Position numbers and translations under genes: made by a program
Part shown: positions 21,364-33,484 of the stretch, piece after piece
Position numbering within the stretch: position 1 is the stretch's first letter
Layout of the letters: every line of letters begins with the position of its first letter
Source of the DNA: Nageia nagi
Lineage: Eukaryota; Pinophyta
Length of the DNA: 64,000 nt
Assembly: GCA_050084985.1 (NCBI GenBank)
Contig: JBITNC010000001.1
Location: 98,952,001 to 99,016,000 of the forward strand
Reading direction: 5' to 3'
Notes under the pieces: generated by a model
What the model was told of the DNA's origin: nothing
What the model saw: only the letters and a program-made list of their open reading frames with translations
The model's database searches: none

Positions 21364-22954
21364 TGAAGGAATTTAATGCTTCATGATTTAATTCCCACAA
21401 AATTTTGAACTCTAATGGCTACTATTTGCATAACACTTATATCTTTCGAATAAGACCAATTTCTTATGCATAACAAGGTTTTTGGCTACATAAAATCGAG
21501 TCTCATCGCACAATGGCTACTCACCGTCCTTCACCTACCCAATTTATTATGTTATAGGAATATGATTGAGCACTGAACACTAAAATATATGATCCTTAAA
21601 CTATATCAAATTTGATTTTGTATTCCTTTATGGATGTCCATACCTCTCTTTGAATTTGTGGGCATTTCATTTATTTTTGTTGACTTCTCTATGTGGATAT
21701 GTTATTCATTAGTTCTCATGGAGCCTTCTACACTCCACTTTTTTATTATATAAATAAGGAATTATTGATGTAATATAATGCTGCCATTTTTTTGACTAGA
21801 ATATAAAGCATTCATATCTTGTTTGCAATATCTTATGGCTATGTCGTATGTTTTCTCTTTTCAAAGCTTGTATGCATGAGAAAGTTTTGTAGATCTTCAT
21901 AATAATATTATATATTTAATCTAACATGATATTTTTGTATTTGGGGTCATTTTACTTCATGGGTACTTGTTTGTATTCCCATATTTGAGCAAATAGTTTT
22001 GATATTTTATGATTGTGTCAAACTACCTTATTCTAGATCAGTTTGCTTTTAGGTATTAGATATGTCTATCTAGATATCCATTTCATATGATTCCTTCTTA
22101 GTTAGATATCTAGTTTTAACACCTTTACAACCATAAATATTATTCTAACATTGTTGCAAAACACACTTAAAAATCCTAGAATACAAAACCTATATTTTTG
22201 TAGTCTTTCTTGGTAAACTCTTGAAGTCTTTTTACTTCAAGCTCATTTTTTACCCCTTTAAGTTTCCCTAAATTACTCTACACCTTCACCTTTAGATATA
22301 TATTTTTATGTTGATCAATTTGATGGTTTATAGTTAAGAACTACATAAGTTATGGGCTCTATACTTTTTCCTACCCTTGTTGACATCATCACATTTTGAT
22401 CTATAGATTCAACACTTTGGCTTCTTCTTTGCACTTTGGATCCACTTGTTGATGTTATCACTCTTCAATCTTTAGATTCCACATTATAGAATCTCTTCCT
22501 TCATACTCTAGTTCCACTTTCTAACATCATCATCATTCAAACTACAAAATCTACTTTGTTGATTTTCCCAAAGATTCAATAGATCCTAGCACTCTAAAAA
22601 TTATCAAAATCCTAACATTTCCAAATTACACTATTTTTGTACTTCTTTATAACTTTGTCTTTAACAATTTCATTTTCTTTAGTGTTTTGATTTTTTTGAA
22701 GATCCAAATAGACCTTTCTTTTTAAAAACTATCAAAACCTTGATAATTTCATTTTACACTATTTGATAGAGTTATCTTCTATTCAAACTCTTTAGTGTAT
22801 AATTTTTTCCCAAAGATCCAACTAGTCCTAACCCACCAAATTCTCCTAAAACTTTGGCTAAATTTATGTTATTATATCTTGAATAATTAAACCTCCAAAA
22901 TCATCATTTGGATTTAGAGCTCTTATCTTGAGCCTATTTGATCCAAATTCTTCA
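21364..22954 (+). repeat. E4 5' LTR (1591 bp)
   Basis: It starts tgaaggaatttaatgc and ends ccaaattcttca. It contains a TATA-like tatataaata at 21747-21756. A long, pyrimidine-rich downstream half (about 22200-22950) has recurring agattc / atcatca motifs. At nearly 1.6 kb it is long for a copia LTR. No coding sequence. Confidence 0.9.
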
Positions 22955-22955
22955 A

Positions 22956-22967
22956 TTGGTATTAGAG
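22956..22967 (+). other. E4 primer binding site
   Basis: The sequence ttggtattagag follows the LTR, two changes away from the initiator-Met type ttggtatcagag. Confidence 0.7.
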
Positions 22968-23009
22968 TTGTACAATCTACTAGGTTAACTAGATTTAAAG
23001 AATTAAAAT

Positions 23010-23790
23010 TCTTTATAGTTTCAGATCCCTGTGTTCAGTGGAGAACACTATGAGTATTGGAGCATCTAGATGAGGACCTTTCTCATCTCACAATACTTGT
23101 GGAGTCTTATTTCTTAGGGATATGTTGAACTTGATTTGCAACCTTTACTACACTTATTATGGATGAAAGAAAAGAGCTCTTGGAGACCCAAAAGAAATAT
23201 GCAAAAGATTTATTTGCTATACAAAGTGGGATATATGTTACCATATTTTCTAAGATTGTAGAATGGAAATTCTCCAAGGTTACATAAGACACTCTTAAGA
23301 GTTCTTATAAAGGATCAACAAGAATTGGAGTAACAAGTAATAAATTTTATGCAAGGAGTTTGAATCTCTTTAGATGGGAGATATTGAGATTGTTGAATTC
23401 TTCATGAACAAAGTTCAAGATTTGGTAAATGCACTTCATTAACATGGAGAGAAGATTAATGACACCTAACTTGTTAATAAGGTGTTGAGAAGCCTTCCTT
23501 AGAAGTTTGATACTCTCACTATTGTTATTGAGGAATCCAATGATTTAACTCAACTCCCTCTCCCAAAATTTCTTGGTAGCTTGTAGATATATGAGCACAA
23601 AATCCATGATAGAGTCAAGAACATGGAACAAGCATTTCAAGGAAAAATCTGGATGAATGATAAACCTTATTTTTCCTCCAGTTTAAAATCTACTTCAAGA
23701 GGTTGTTGTAGAGGTCATGATGTTAGCGATCATGGAAGAGGTGATCATGGTAGAGGAAGAGGTCGATTAGCTAGTACAAACTAGAGCTTA
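23010..23790 (+). pseudogene. gag: E4 gag remnant
   Basis: Fragments PVFSGEHYEYWS and MRTFLISQYLW near 23027-23100 match the copia gag opening. Later pieces follow the UBN2 domain through many stops and shifts to a Gly/Arg/His-rich region near 23700-23770 (repeated catggtagaggaagagg-like units) before a zinc-knuckle remnant. Confidence 0.7.
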
Positions 23791-25150
23791 AACCCTTAAC
23801 ATTGTGACTTCTATGGAAAATATGGTAACTTAAGAGAAATATTTCTATTGAAAGAAGAAGGAGCAAAAATCCAACTATAATGAAGAGCAAAATGATGTTG
23901 GTAATGTCTAACTCACCCATAATAACCTTAAAGTTATACATGCCATATTTAGTACCTAGATAGCGGGTGTTCAAATCATATGACCAAGAATAAAACTTTG
24001 TTTACTCAACTTGAAAAAAATGCTTTCAAAAATGTCTAGTTTGGTAATAATAATCAATTTGACATTATCACTAAGGGTATTATTACTTTTAAAGCAAAGT
24101 CTAAAAAAATCCTACATATGCATGATACTTTGTATGTTCCCAACTTGAAGCACAATATCTTTAGCATTGGTCATATGTACTTAAAAGACTATTATTTAGT
24201 CTTTCAAAAGAAGACCTACACCATAAATAATGAGGCTAACCAGTAAGTAATTGCAAATGTTTGAGAATCACATGTATATGTTGAAGATGCATCCACTAAA
24301 ATGACCACTAGTCCTACTTGGTTGTGGCACCAAAGATGTGGCCACATCAATTTCAACTCACTTTGTAGATTACCTAAGCTTGTGAAGGTATGCCAACCTT
24401 CTCACTACATCATTACACTTTATGTGAGAGCTGCATTTCTAGAAAACAACATAGAGAGAAATTTCCCACCCACCCACATTGCATAAAAGCATATTTGGAG
24501 TTGGTGCATGTTGATATTGGTAGACTTATACAAAATCTCACCTTAGACAAATGTAGGTATATGCCTATCTTTATTGATGATAATTCTCAAATGAGTTTCT
24601 TGTATTTGTTGTAGCCAAGTCAGATTCCTTTGACACTTTTTTCAAGTTCAAGGTACTTGTTGAGAAGTATTCCAAATATCCCCTCAAGAAGTTCCAGATA
24701 GACCATGGTGGTGAATTCACTTCAAATGAGTTCAAACAATCCTATTAGAAACATAAGATCACACAATAATATACCATTTCCCAAACTCCACAATAAAATG
24801 TGATGGTAGAGTGGAAGAACCAGATAGTCACTGAAATGGCCTAAAGCATACTTAAGGAGATGGACATGGAAAATAAATTATGGGGGGAATCTATGCATAC
24901 TATTGTCTGCATATTGAATCACTACCCTACAAAGATCATACAACATTCAACCCCCTATGAGGCTTAGTTTAGTAAAAAACCTAGTCTCTTGCACCTTCAA
25001 ATCTTTGGCTCTACCTGTTACATGCATGTGCCCAAGGAGAATATAAAAAATTAGATTGAAAATTATCAAATGTATCTTGATGGGATACTTGATGAGTCTA
25101 AAGGTTGTTGATGCTATGATCTAATTTTTTGAAAGTTGCATAGATTTTAG
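23791..25150 (+). pseudogene. pol: E4 protease and integrase remnant
   Basis: Protease-type sequence GCSNHMTKNKTLFTQLEKN near 23960 and TLYVPNLKHNIFSIGHM near 24130 is followed by the GAG-pre-integrase signature TWLWHQRCGHINFNSLCRL (24319-24370). The integrase core shows LVHVDIGRL near 24503, a degenerate second Asp block (QIDHGGEFTSNEF) near 24690 and a shifted MVEWKNQ block near 24800. Multiple frameshifts are present. Confidence 0.75.
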
Positions 25151-26369
25151 GGTATATTTTTTATTAAAAAGAAGCATACAAAAATGATTTTGATGCCCCA
25201 CATCATTCCTACATTTAGGTACTCTAATGTAGATGATCTAACATAAGCCATTACAACCTAACCAACTTTTCCATCCTTAATAACCCAACCTCCCTGCAAT
25301 TTAAACTCCTTCCAAGAGAAGGGTTTCCAAAGATCATTCAAAATCTCAAATGTTGGATAAATATTTTACCAGTATGATCAAAAATACCTATTATACCTTG
25401 ATGTCCTCTTCTCTTATTGAGAAATTCAACTTTAAAGAAGCTGTTATAAATAAAGATTAGAAGAAGGTCATGGAGGATGAAATTATGTAGATCTAGAAGA
25501 ATAAATCTTGGTAGGTTATCCCTCCTCTAAGGAATTGAAATATTATTAGAATCAAGTGGATCTATAATCTCAAGTGCAATGCTAATGGTAGCATTTCCAA
25601 ACATAAGGCCCAATTGGTGATTAAGGGCTATGTTTAGAAGGAAGGGATTGATTATAAAGAGACATTTGTAGTAGTTACCAGAGTTGAAACAATATGCTTT
25701 CTTCTTGCTCTTGTATTACATCTTAATCTTAGCTTGTACCAAATGGATGTTAATTTTACCTTTCTTAATAGATATTTGAAGGAATAAGCATATGTGAGTC
25801 AACCCCAAGGATTCATAGTTGCTAGCCATGAAGATAAAGAAAGCTCTCTATGGTATCAAGTAGGCACAAGAGCTTAATACTCCCATATTGATATCTACTT
25901 CCATCAGAATGGTTATTAGAGGTGTTCTATGGAAGCTACATTGTAAATTAAGGTATTTGGCCATGATTTTATCATCATATATTTGTATATTGATGATATT
26001 ATATTTTGAGCACTTTCTCTTCTATGCTGCATACATTCAAAACTACCATGATTAAGAAGTTTGATATGAGTGACTTGGGTGACATGTAATACTTTCTTGG
26101 TATGCAAGTTCAATAATCATCCTCTTACATCTTCATCACTCAATCCAAGTATGTTGATGACATGCTTGCTAGGTTTTTAATGAAGGATTGCAAACTTGTT
26201 GACACTCTAGTAATGCTTAGCAACAAACTCATGATGGTGAATTCTACTCCTCTTGTGGATGCCACTTTGTACCGATCACTTATTGGTAGTATAATGAATC
26301 TTATAGCTACCTAGCTAGATATCATGTATGCAATTAGCCTTGTGGCTATATTCATGTACTCTCCACAAG
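25151..26369 (+). pseudogene. pol: E4 reverse transcriptase remnant
   Basis: Shifted fragments include KKVMEDE (25450), KKALYGIK near 25840, an active-site remnant YIDD near 25987, and SIQVC-type downstream sequence. Stops occur in every frame. The region ends at ctccacaag-aatct, where a solo LTR is inserted. Confidence 0.7.
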
Positions 26370-26374
26370 AATCT

Positions 26375-26835
26375 TGATGGAATTGAAGGATTCCATAAAC
26401 CAAGATCTTTTTGAAGCTTCTCCAACAAATCTAACATTCATCCATCTAGCAAAGCAAAAAATAATCACACAAAAGATAATACACCATGTATAGTAGTTCC
26501 TCTAACTCTTGGGAGTACATCCAATTTGAACTATCCTTTCTATTACTTGTCATAAGATAACTCTCCTACAAATTCTTAAGAATTCATCTACAAAGCTCCT
26601 ACACAAGCATTCCTACAACTCTACAATAATGAGAGGGGATACCTCTCTATTTATAAGAATAAACCCACCTTTTAACCTCCCTTTAACCCAAAGGTAAGAT
26701 TAAAAGTATTTCTATATTTATTCCTCTTTTATATTTATTACCTTAATATTTTAAGGTATCTAAAGATACTTTAAGCATAAAGTGAATTTATATTAATGAG
26801 AAATATTACACAATATTATATTACAAATTCTAACA
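26375..26835 (-). repeat. Solo LTR of the E2/E3-like copia family
   Basis: On the minus strand it starts tgttagaatttgtaatataa and ends ttccatca, so its start is nearly identical to the E2 LTR. It is flanked by a perfect TSD, aatct (26370-26374 and 26836-26840). It has the U3 dyad ttaaggtatc/gatactttaa (26751-26774) and a TATA box (minus strand, about 26647-26656). No internal sequence remains, as expected after recombination between two LTRs. Confidence 0.9.
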
Positions 26836-26840
26836 AATCT

Positions 26841-27400
26841 TATTGAAAAGTGGCTTAAAGGATATTTTGGTATATTAGTGGCACTAAATCCTTTGGTTTG
26901 TGGTATAAATCCTCTGATGTTGATATCCTTAAGGCCTGAATTGATGTTGGATGGGATGGGATCCTTAATGATAGGAAAAATACATTTGGCTATGCTTTCT
27001 TCTTTTTCAGCTCTCCTATCTCATGAAGCAGTAAGAAATAATAAAATGTTGCTCCTTCCATTACTGAAGTAGAATACATGGCTTCCTCCTCTTCTTTCAC
27101 TCAAACCATATGGATGCCTTAGTTGTTTGAAGACTTGGGTTTAGTCCCTCCCCTAGCCATTCCTATTCATTATGACAACACCAACACCATTGCTATGACC
27201 AAAAACCTAGTGTTTCATAGCAAAAGCAAGCATATCGATATCTAACATCATTTTATATGAGACTTGGTGACTGATGGATTAGTTAAATTCACACTATGTA
27301 AGTAATGAAATCAAATAGTAGACATTTTAACCAAGTCCCTACCTAAGGATCGATTACTTAGTCTCTATAATCAACTTGGAATTCAACCCATTCACATTAA
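26841..27400 (+). pseudogene. pol: E4 RNase H remnant
   Basis: The copia RNase H C-terminal region continues after the solo LTR. Visible pieces are TEVEYMASSSSFTQTIW near 27065-27110, HYDNTNTIAMTKNLVFHSKS near 27168-27230 and QIVDILTKSLPKDRLLSLYN near 27315-27370, each in a consistent frame broken by stops. Confidence 0.8.
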
Positions 27401-27409
27401 GTGGGAGAA
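27399..27409 (+). other. E4 polypurine tract
   Basis: The sequence aagtgggagaa lies directly before the 3' LTR start tgaagg at 27410. Confidence 0.8.
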
Positions 27410-27802
27410 TGAAGGAATTTAATGCTTTATGATTTGAATTCCTACATAATTATGAACACTACAATCTACATAACACTTGTGTCTTTTGCATAAGACCAAG
27501 TTATTATGCATAACAATGTTTCTTTTTGTATAAAGCAAAGTCTTACCGCACCAACTACTCATCGTCCTTCACCTATTGAATTTATTATGTTGTAGGAATA
27601 TGGTTAAGAACTGAATAGTCAAAGATATGTTCTTTAGACTATATCAAATCTAATTTTATAGTCTTTTATGGATTTCCATACCTCTCTCTAAATTTATGGG
27701 TGCTTCATTTATATTTTGTTGACTTCTCTACATAGATCTATTATTCATCAATTTTCATGGAGCCTTCTAAACTCCACTTTCTTCTTGTATAAATAGGGAA
27801 TT
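27410..27802 (+). repeat. E4 3' LTR, left part
   Basis: Homologous to 21364-21765 of the 5' LTR with many differences. It ends just after the TATA region (gtataaataggg, about 27787-27798), where E5 is inserted. It resumes at about 43343. Confidence 0.88.
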
Positions 27803-28859
27803 TACTTTTCTTTACTAGATAGAGAGAATGCTTATTTGTAATGACCTGCCTGATGGCACTATTTGACTTTGAGTACTATTGAGGATGTAAATGGAACCAT
27901 ATTTAAAATATTGCTATGGGATGATGAAGTTTAATTGGAAATATGTATTATTTGTATCAAGTTGATGCTACTTTTGAGATTTTATGATACAAGTAATAGG
28001 TTACTTCGAAATGAAAAGAGCGATTGAAGACCCAAGGATCCAAAGGTGAATTGGTGATGAGAGCATAAGGGTAAGAGTGAGAAAATGATTGGCATTGATT
28101 CGTGACAAACCCCAATGACCATCATAAATCATGTAGTTTCATGATAGAATAACTAGTCATGAATGTTAATTTTTATGATGAATATGTGTTTTGGGTGTGT
28201 GTGTGGACTAACAATTTATCGTACAGAATGAGGCGACCACCATAGGTAAATTGTGTGATTAACTTCTTGTTGAGAATTTTAGAAATTTAAATTCAAAAAG
28301 GGAGGCAAGGAATATTTTTTAAAATTTGAATTTCTACTTACAAATGTTAGTAAAATAGAGTGAAATTTAAAAAGTGATAGTTAGAAAAGGACTAGTGTCA
28401 CTTTGGGATGTTATAAGGTATTAATGGTTTATGAAAATAATTGAGTTATGACCTTACTTATTTTGTTTCCTTGTGTTAGGTATGAGCAATAGTTGGAATT
28501 ATTTGTTTGTTACTAGATCTCTATGAGGGTAAATGTTAATTGTAATATTAATGTTGATGAAAAGACATAATATTACATTATTGGAAAAATGGCATGTGAA
28601 TTGTTTGTACTCTTATCTTGTTGGAGGGGATCATGTACTTCAAATTTGGTAAAAAGTTCAATTTGAATAATTTTATTTATTTGGTATGACATAGAGCAAT
28701 TTATTAAATGAAAATACCTTTCTCTATTTGCATATGAAATGGGAGCATTTCAATCCTTAATCTGTCATTTTCTTTAGTTAACAATCCTTAAGCCTAGTGT
28801 GTTCTCCCATGTTTTGCATACTCGGCTAATTAACTACGCACAGCCACAATATTTGATGT

Positions 28860-29860
28860 AAAACTTATTTGTTTTCAACTACTCTCTGATGGAATTCCAT
28901 ACCTCCTTCGATGAATCCTACACTGGCGCATTGCTAGATGGATATTGGAAAAATGTTGCAGAGTCTGGTTTCACATTTGCTTAAAAGTTTCTTCAGAAAA
29001 ATCCATTTTATCCATTTCATGCTAATATTACAACTCATGAAACCGTACTCTGAGCTTTGTGTGATCATAATCACAACATTCAATGAGAAACCATTTTTCA
29101 ACTACTCTTCGAGGGATCTCCAAACCATCTGTTAGCGCCCCATCATGGTACACCTTGGAAAATGCTGTCAAGGTTTCTGAATTCTGACTTCATATGTTCA
29201 TTTGCTTAAAAGTCTCGTATTCCTTTTTCGTAAATCCATTTTTGTGCGTAATCTGCCATCATTATAAATCGTATATAATTTTCCTGTTGTCACACAATTC
29301 CGAGGCCTTGTATGCGGATAATTCGACGTGAAATCCATTTCAATTACTCTTTGAAGGGTTTCTATACCTTCTTCGAAGAGCTTCCTTGATGGCTCATGCT
29401 GAAAATTGATTAAAAAAGATTTCAATGTTTAGATTTACTCCTGGGCGTTACGCCTTTTCAGAAAATCCATTTTGTGTTTATCCTGCTATCATTACAGTCT
29501 ATGAAATCGAACCGCGTCACGCATACTATGAAACAATCTCTGGGCTTTGTGTATCAGTCATTTACAACTACAATAGTCGACGAGAAACCATTTTCAACTA
29601 CTGCTACGATGGCTCGCGCTAGTAGATTACTACCAAAGATTTCAAAGTTTAGCAGTAAGTCTATTACTTTTTAAAAAATCTTCTGTGCTTTATTCTTAGA
29701 AAACCCATTTTGCGCGTAGCAAACATATTGTCAACAGGTTCCGAACGTTGTATATTCTTCCATATTTTGTAGAGTTTGGCTTTCAATCAGACAGCAATGA
29801 AAACGGCGTACGAACTCTTGAAGAAATCCCTTTATTTTTGCTTAATAAACTATCTAGAAA
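28860..29860. repeat. Diverged tandem repeat, unit about 220-255 bp
   Basis: The motif gaaaccattttcaacta(c) and a following ggg/tctcca...cttcgatgaa stretch recur near 28871, 29085, 29325 and 29578, giving spacings of about 220, 240 and 253 bp. Other shared blocks are ttgcttaaaagt, (a)aaatccatttt and ctgctatcattac. The array is less AT-rich than its surroundings and contains several CG dinucleotides. A fifth, partial unit may follow to about 29860. Short open stretches here (for example 29425-29622) come from the repeat and are probably not genes. Confidence 0.65.
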
Positions 29861-31499
29861 ATTCGTAAAGAATTCTCAAGGATGGTTTTGATACATCATT
29901 TTAAGCCTTGAAGAGATCGCCTGCGTTCTACAACTCCCAAAAACCTTTTTTCGTAGTCCATTATGAGTAGTATTAAGCAATAAGTTTCCTTTCCAATGTA
30001 TTATGTTTCAGCATATTGTAGAGCATTGTATTTTAATTAAGAGTCCCCCCATAAACAACACGCATTTCCTACGACACCCAAATTCTCTTAATGCTCGATT
30101 TGGTCTAATAAATTAATCTTTTAAGAAGATAAGCTTTTAGTAGAGATTAATTGCACTATTAAATAATCCATAGTAGAGCTGAAACTAAATCATGATGGTA
30201 TTAGTTTATTAATGATATATTGTTAAATGATTTATTCACATATCATTGAAATAAAAAGGAAATTAATAGTGTGATCACAATCTTTTTTTGAAAATCAAAG
30301 TTCAATGAAAAAAAAAAAAAAGAGATTTCAAGTGTAAAATTAAGCTATAGTTAAGAATAAATTGTGAATGATACTTTGATGAGGTTACCATATTAATTGA
30401 GCAAGGTTAATATGATCGAGGAAGGGAGGTAGTCCTAGAAAGGATCCAAATCCTCATGAGATTCATAGAATGGTTTTGATGAGTTAGTTACCATATAGAT
30501 AAATTACAATTGCATCATGGTCATAAGTGAAAAGAGGGTTGTCCTGATCCTCAAACTCCTAACATTCCTAACACTTGATCCAATTTACATTGATCCTTGG
30601 AAAGAAGCTTTAAGAAAATGATGAAGACTCAACAAGAATAAAAATGTATTAAAGATTTATGGAGATGTTTCCACGAGGCAAAGATATCTTTATGGACAAT
30701 TTTCTATGGCATGAATCATAAATAGGGCCTAATTATGCTTTTATGAGGTTACAATCCTATTTGTATCTTAAGATCACTTGTAATTATTATTACTCCCATT
30801 TTATTAACTTTTGCTTGTAATATTTAATGAAAGGTAGTTCATAAAGTTTCATTAATGAATGGTTTTATGAGATTTTTTAGTTGAGACTCTATAGTTAATA
30901 AATAAATGTATCTTGTTAATTTAATGATTCTTGTTCCTCTTACTTGGCTCAGACATTATCGAGTTTTTCATGTCTTCTAAACAAGTATAGTATGTGACTA
31001 TAATAATATCATTTGATTTAATAGAAATCAAATAATATTGTTGACCAAATGTATTTACAAAGATCTCTAAATTTAGAAGATCGATAAGATCAATAACCTA
31101 GAAACTTCAATGCAAGGATGAAGATAATTTCCTATGTATTAATGACACATTTTAGGGCTATGCTTCCAAATTTTACTACAAAACTATTTTAATTTCTCTC
31201 CTTGTAATAACTCATGTAAGAAAGGTAGTTTCACCTATTGTATGTTTGGATTATATTTAAACGAGATGCTTTAGTTGATTAAATTAACTATTTCTTGCTT
31301 ATTGAATGAATTGTTAACTTTGTGATCTAATGGATTTACGGTTTACATAATACATTAATGATTGACGTGAGGAACTAGGGTTAGAAAATACCACCTAAGT
31401 TACATGACCTCATATATGAAACCAAAGTGGATTATGATTTTTATTTATTTGCAAGTATAAAGATCAATTAATGAAATTTATGGCTTTTTAAAAATTAGT

Positions 31500-31503
<4 letters not shown>

Positions 31504-31556
<53 letters not shown>
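31504..31556. repeat. (AT)n microsatellite
   Basis: About 26 uninterrupted AT dinucleotides. Confidence 0.98.
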
Positions 31557-31558
<2 letters not shown>

Positions 31559-32073
31559 ATCAAATGAATACCTATACAATGGTCTAAAAGATCGAAAAGA
31601 AATAAGAATACTAAATAAATCCATTATCATGTAAATGTTTGGAAAGGATCCCAAATTAGTCATATGGACCCAAATTCAGATTTAGGACCATACGAGAAAT
31701 GTTAGGGACCCTTTGGGAATAAATGGGAAGAAATGAGATAGTTTGGGGATACTATGGGACATAATTTGGGATGCTTGGGATTGTTATAGGATCTAAATAG
31801 TAAAGTTTCCCGAACAAAGCTAAACAAGGTATGAACTCAAAATAATGATATTATATTCTTGTAGTGTGACATGTACACCCTCTCAAGCTCAAGGATATAG
31901 TAAATAAGTTCAAATAAAACTAGGGCATGATCATCATGAGTATCCACTTGCAAGAGAAATACCTAGTGAATGTACCCTCATAATTTCAAAGAAGGGATGA
32001 GGACTAAATAAAGTCGATAAGGTATCAATATGTAAACCATGTGGGATATATGTCCATAAATTCTAAACCTAGG

Positions 32074-32914
32074 TGTAGATTCCTAAAAATGTCCCCTTTT
32101 AACTAGTAAAAATTGAAATAATCATAACTCTTTGTGACAATATAAAATAGGTTTAAAAACCATATTATTGGATAGCTCTCATCGAGTACATGCAAAACAA
32201 GTGGTCACATGACCCTTTTTTTTAGTAAAAATTGGCTATTTGGTGCTCACTTTAATATTGTTATAAAAATTAAAAACCAGTCGCTAGCGACCCAAAACAA
32301 TCATCGACATTTTAGGATGATTGCAGGCATCCGCCTAGCAATTGTCGGTGACTCTGTAATAGTCGAACAAGAAACCAACATAGTGAAAGAAAGTTGTAAC
32401 ATCTCATTCTTCCAAGATGATGTGGATAGAGGGGGTCAGTTACGACCTACGGTGGCTTTTGGCTTCTCCTTACTAGCCTTGAAAAATCTCACCCAAAATC
32501 TATAAATATAAGCCAATACAAAGTAATAGGGGCCCCTTTTTGAAGTAGGGTAATGCTGCCAAAATCTTGTGAGCTCATACCTTTTCATTATTTTATGCTA
32601 GTTCCAATTTAATACATGTCATACATAGATGCTTTGATGTTATTTTCTTTTGCATGTGTGTTGGATTTACAGGTTGTCCATATCAAGGAGAGAAGCAAGC
32701 AAATCAAAAACAATGAAGATCTAATACTCTTATTTTGGCAAATGACATTTGTAAAAGTCCCTTCCAAGGGAAAATTGTATTTTGAGCTGAAAATCAATAT
32801 CAATTTACAATTACAACATTTCTATCTATTTTACATAATTTGAGGTTCAGTGAAAATCTAAGAATAATTGTATTTCATGTTATTCTACATTCTAGCTCTA
32901 TTTTCACTATAACA
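32074..32914 (+). repeat. E6 5' LTR
   Basis: It starts tgtagattcctaaaaatg and ends tttcactataaca, with a TATA box, tataaatata, at 32501-32510. U3 contains a 98-codon open stretch (32209-32505) that is also open in the 3' LTR (42530-42844). It lies upstream of the TATA box, so it is probably not translated from the element's own transcript. Confidence 0.93.
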
Positions 32915-32917
32915 TTT

Positions 32918-32934
32918 TGGTGCTAGAAGGAGGG
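32918..32934 (+). other. E6 primer binding site
   Basis: The sequence tggtgctagaaggaggg starts three bases after the LTR. It has the tggygc start typical of gypsy elements and differs from the initiator-Met type used by the copia elements here. The tRNA was not identified. Confidence 0.65.
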
Positions 32935-33063
32935 CCCTCCGATAACAGGGAGGATTTCTATGTTCAAATATAGTTGTTCCTATTTTGTTCACTGATTTTG
33001 ATTGAGTTATTCCATCTACTCACTTTAAAATTTTCGATGTGTTTTTATAATATATCTGTTGTA

Positions 33064-33236
33064 GAAATGCTAGCAATTGGAATTGAATGCTGGTGACTCA
33101 AAAGAAATGCCAACGATTTACAAAGTAATCCAAACTAAACATTGGCAATTTCATCATAAACGCTAGCAATTGAAATAGAATGTCAATGAATTAACTAAAA
33201 TGCCAGTGACTTTGATAGAACATTGGCGACTCGAAC
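33064..33236 (+). repeat. Degenerate minisatellite in E6 leader
   Basis: A motif close to aatgcyagcratt(g/t) recurs about seven times at roughly 20-30-bp spacing (for example 33067, 33089, 33106, 33144, 33167, 33200 and 33222). Similar tcgc(y)a(r)cgac words occur in the LTR near 32280-32350. Confidence 0.6.
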
Positions 33237-33484
33237 ATAGGTCCTACTATATCCCCTTTTTCGCACCAGTTGACGTTTATACACTAAATAAAAAAGGGTA
33301 AACTTCATATTTGCTTTTCTGATTTATGTTTTTAGAGTGCATATAAGAACGGGTAGAAAAGGTTAAATACATGTTTTTTATTAATTTACTTTATGTATAA
33401 TGTTATGTATTTATTTTCATATTTTGGGTGAAGGGTACGTACACACTAATACTTTTTATCTTGTCTACTTATGCTCTCCCTTTA

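Larger units (their letters stand above)
27803..32068. mobile_element. E5: unclassified insertion in E4 LTR (left part; right part 43259-43342)
   Basis: Comparison of the two E4 LTRs shows that about 4.3 kb (plus E6) was inserted between gggaatt and attgat. The exact ends and a target-site duplication could not be resolved. The part left of E6 includes a diverged tandem array (about 28860-29860), an AT microsatellite, and otherwise noncoding AT-rich sequence. The segment tgtaatgacctgcc at about 27837 looks like an LTR start, but no second copy was found. No transposase, RT or other domain is recognisable, and the class is unknown. Confidence 0.5.

Noticed and set aside
27837-27850. Start of a gypsy LTR (tgtaatgacctgcc)
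   Set aside because: No second copy or matching end was found; kept only as a remark under E5.
31478-31663. Minus-strand open stretch over the AT microsatellite
   Set aside because: Half of it is an Ile-Tyr repeat from (AT)n; not a gene.
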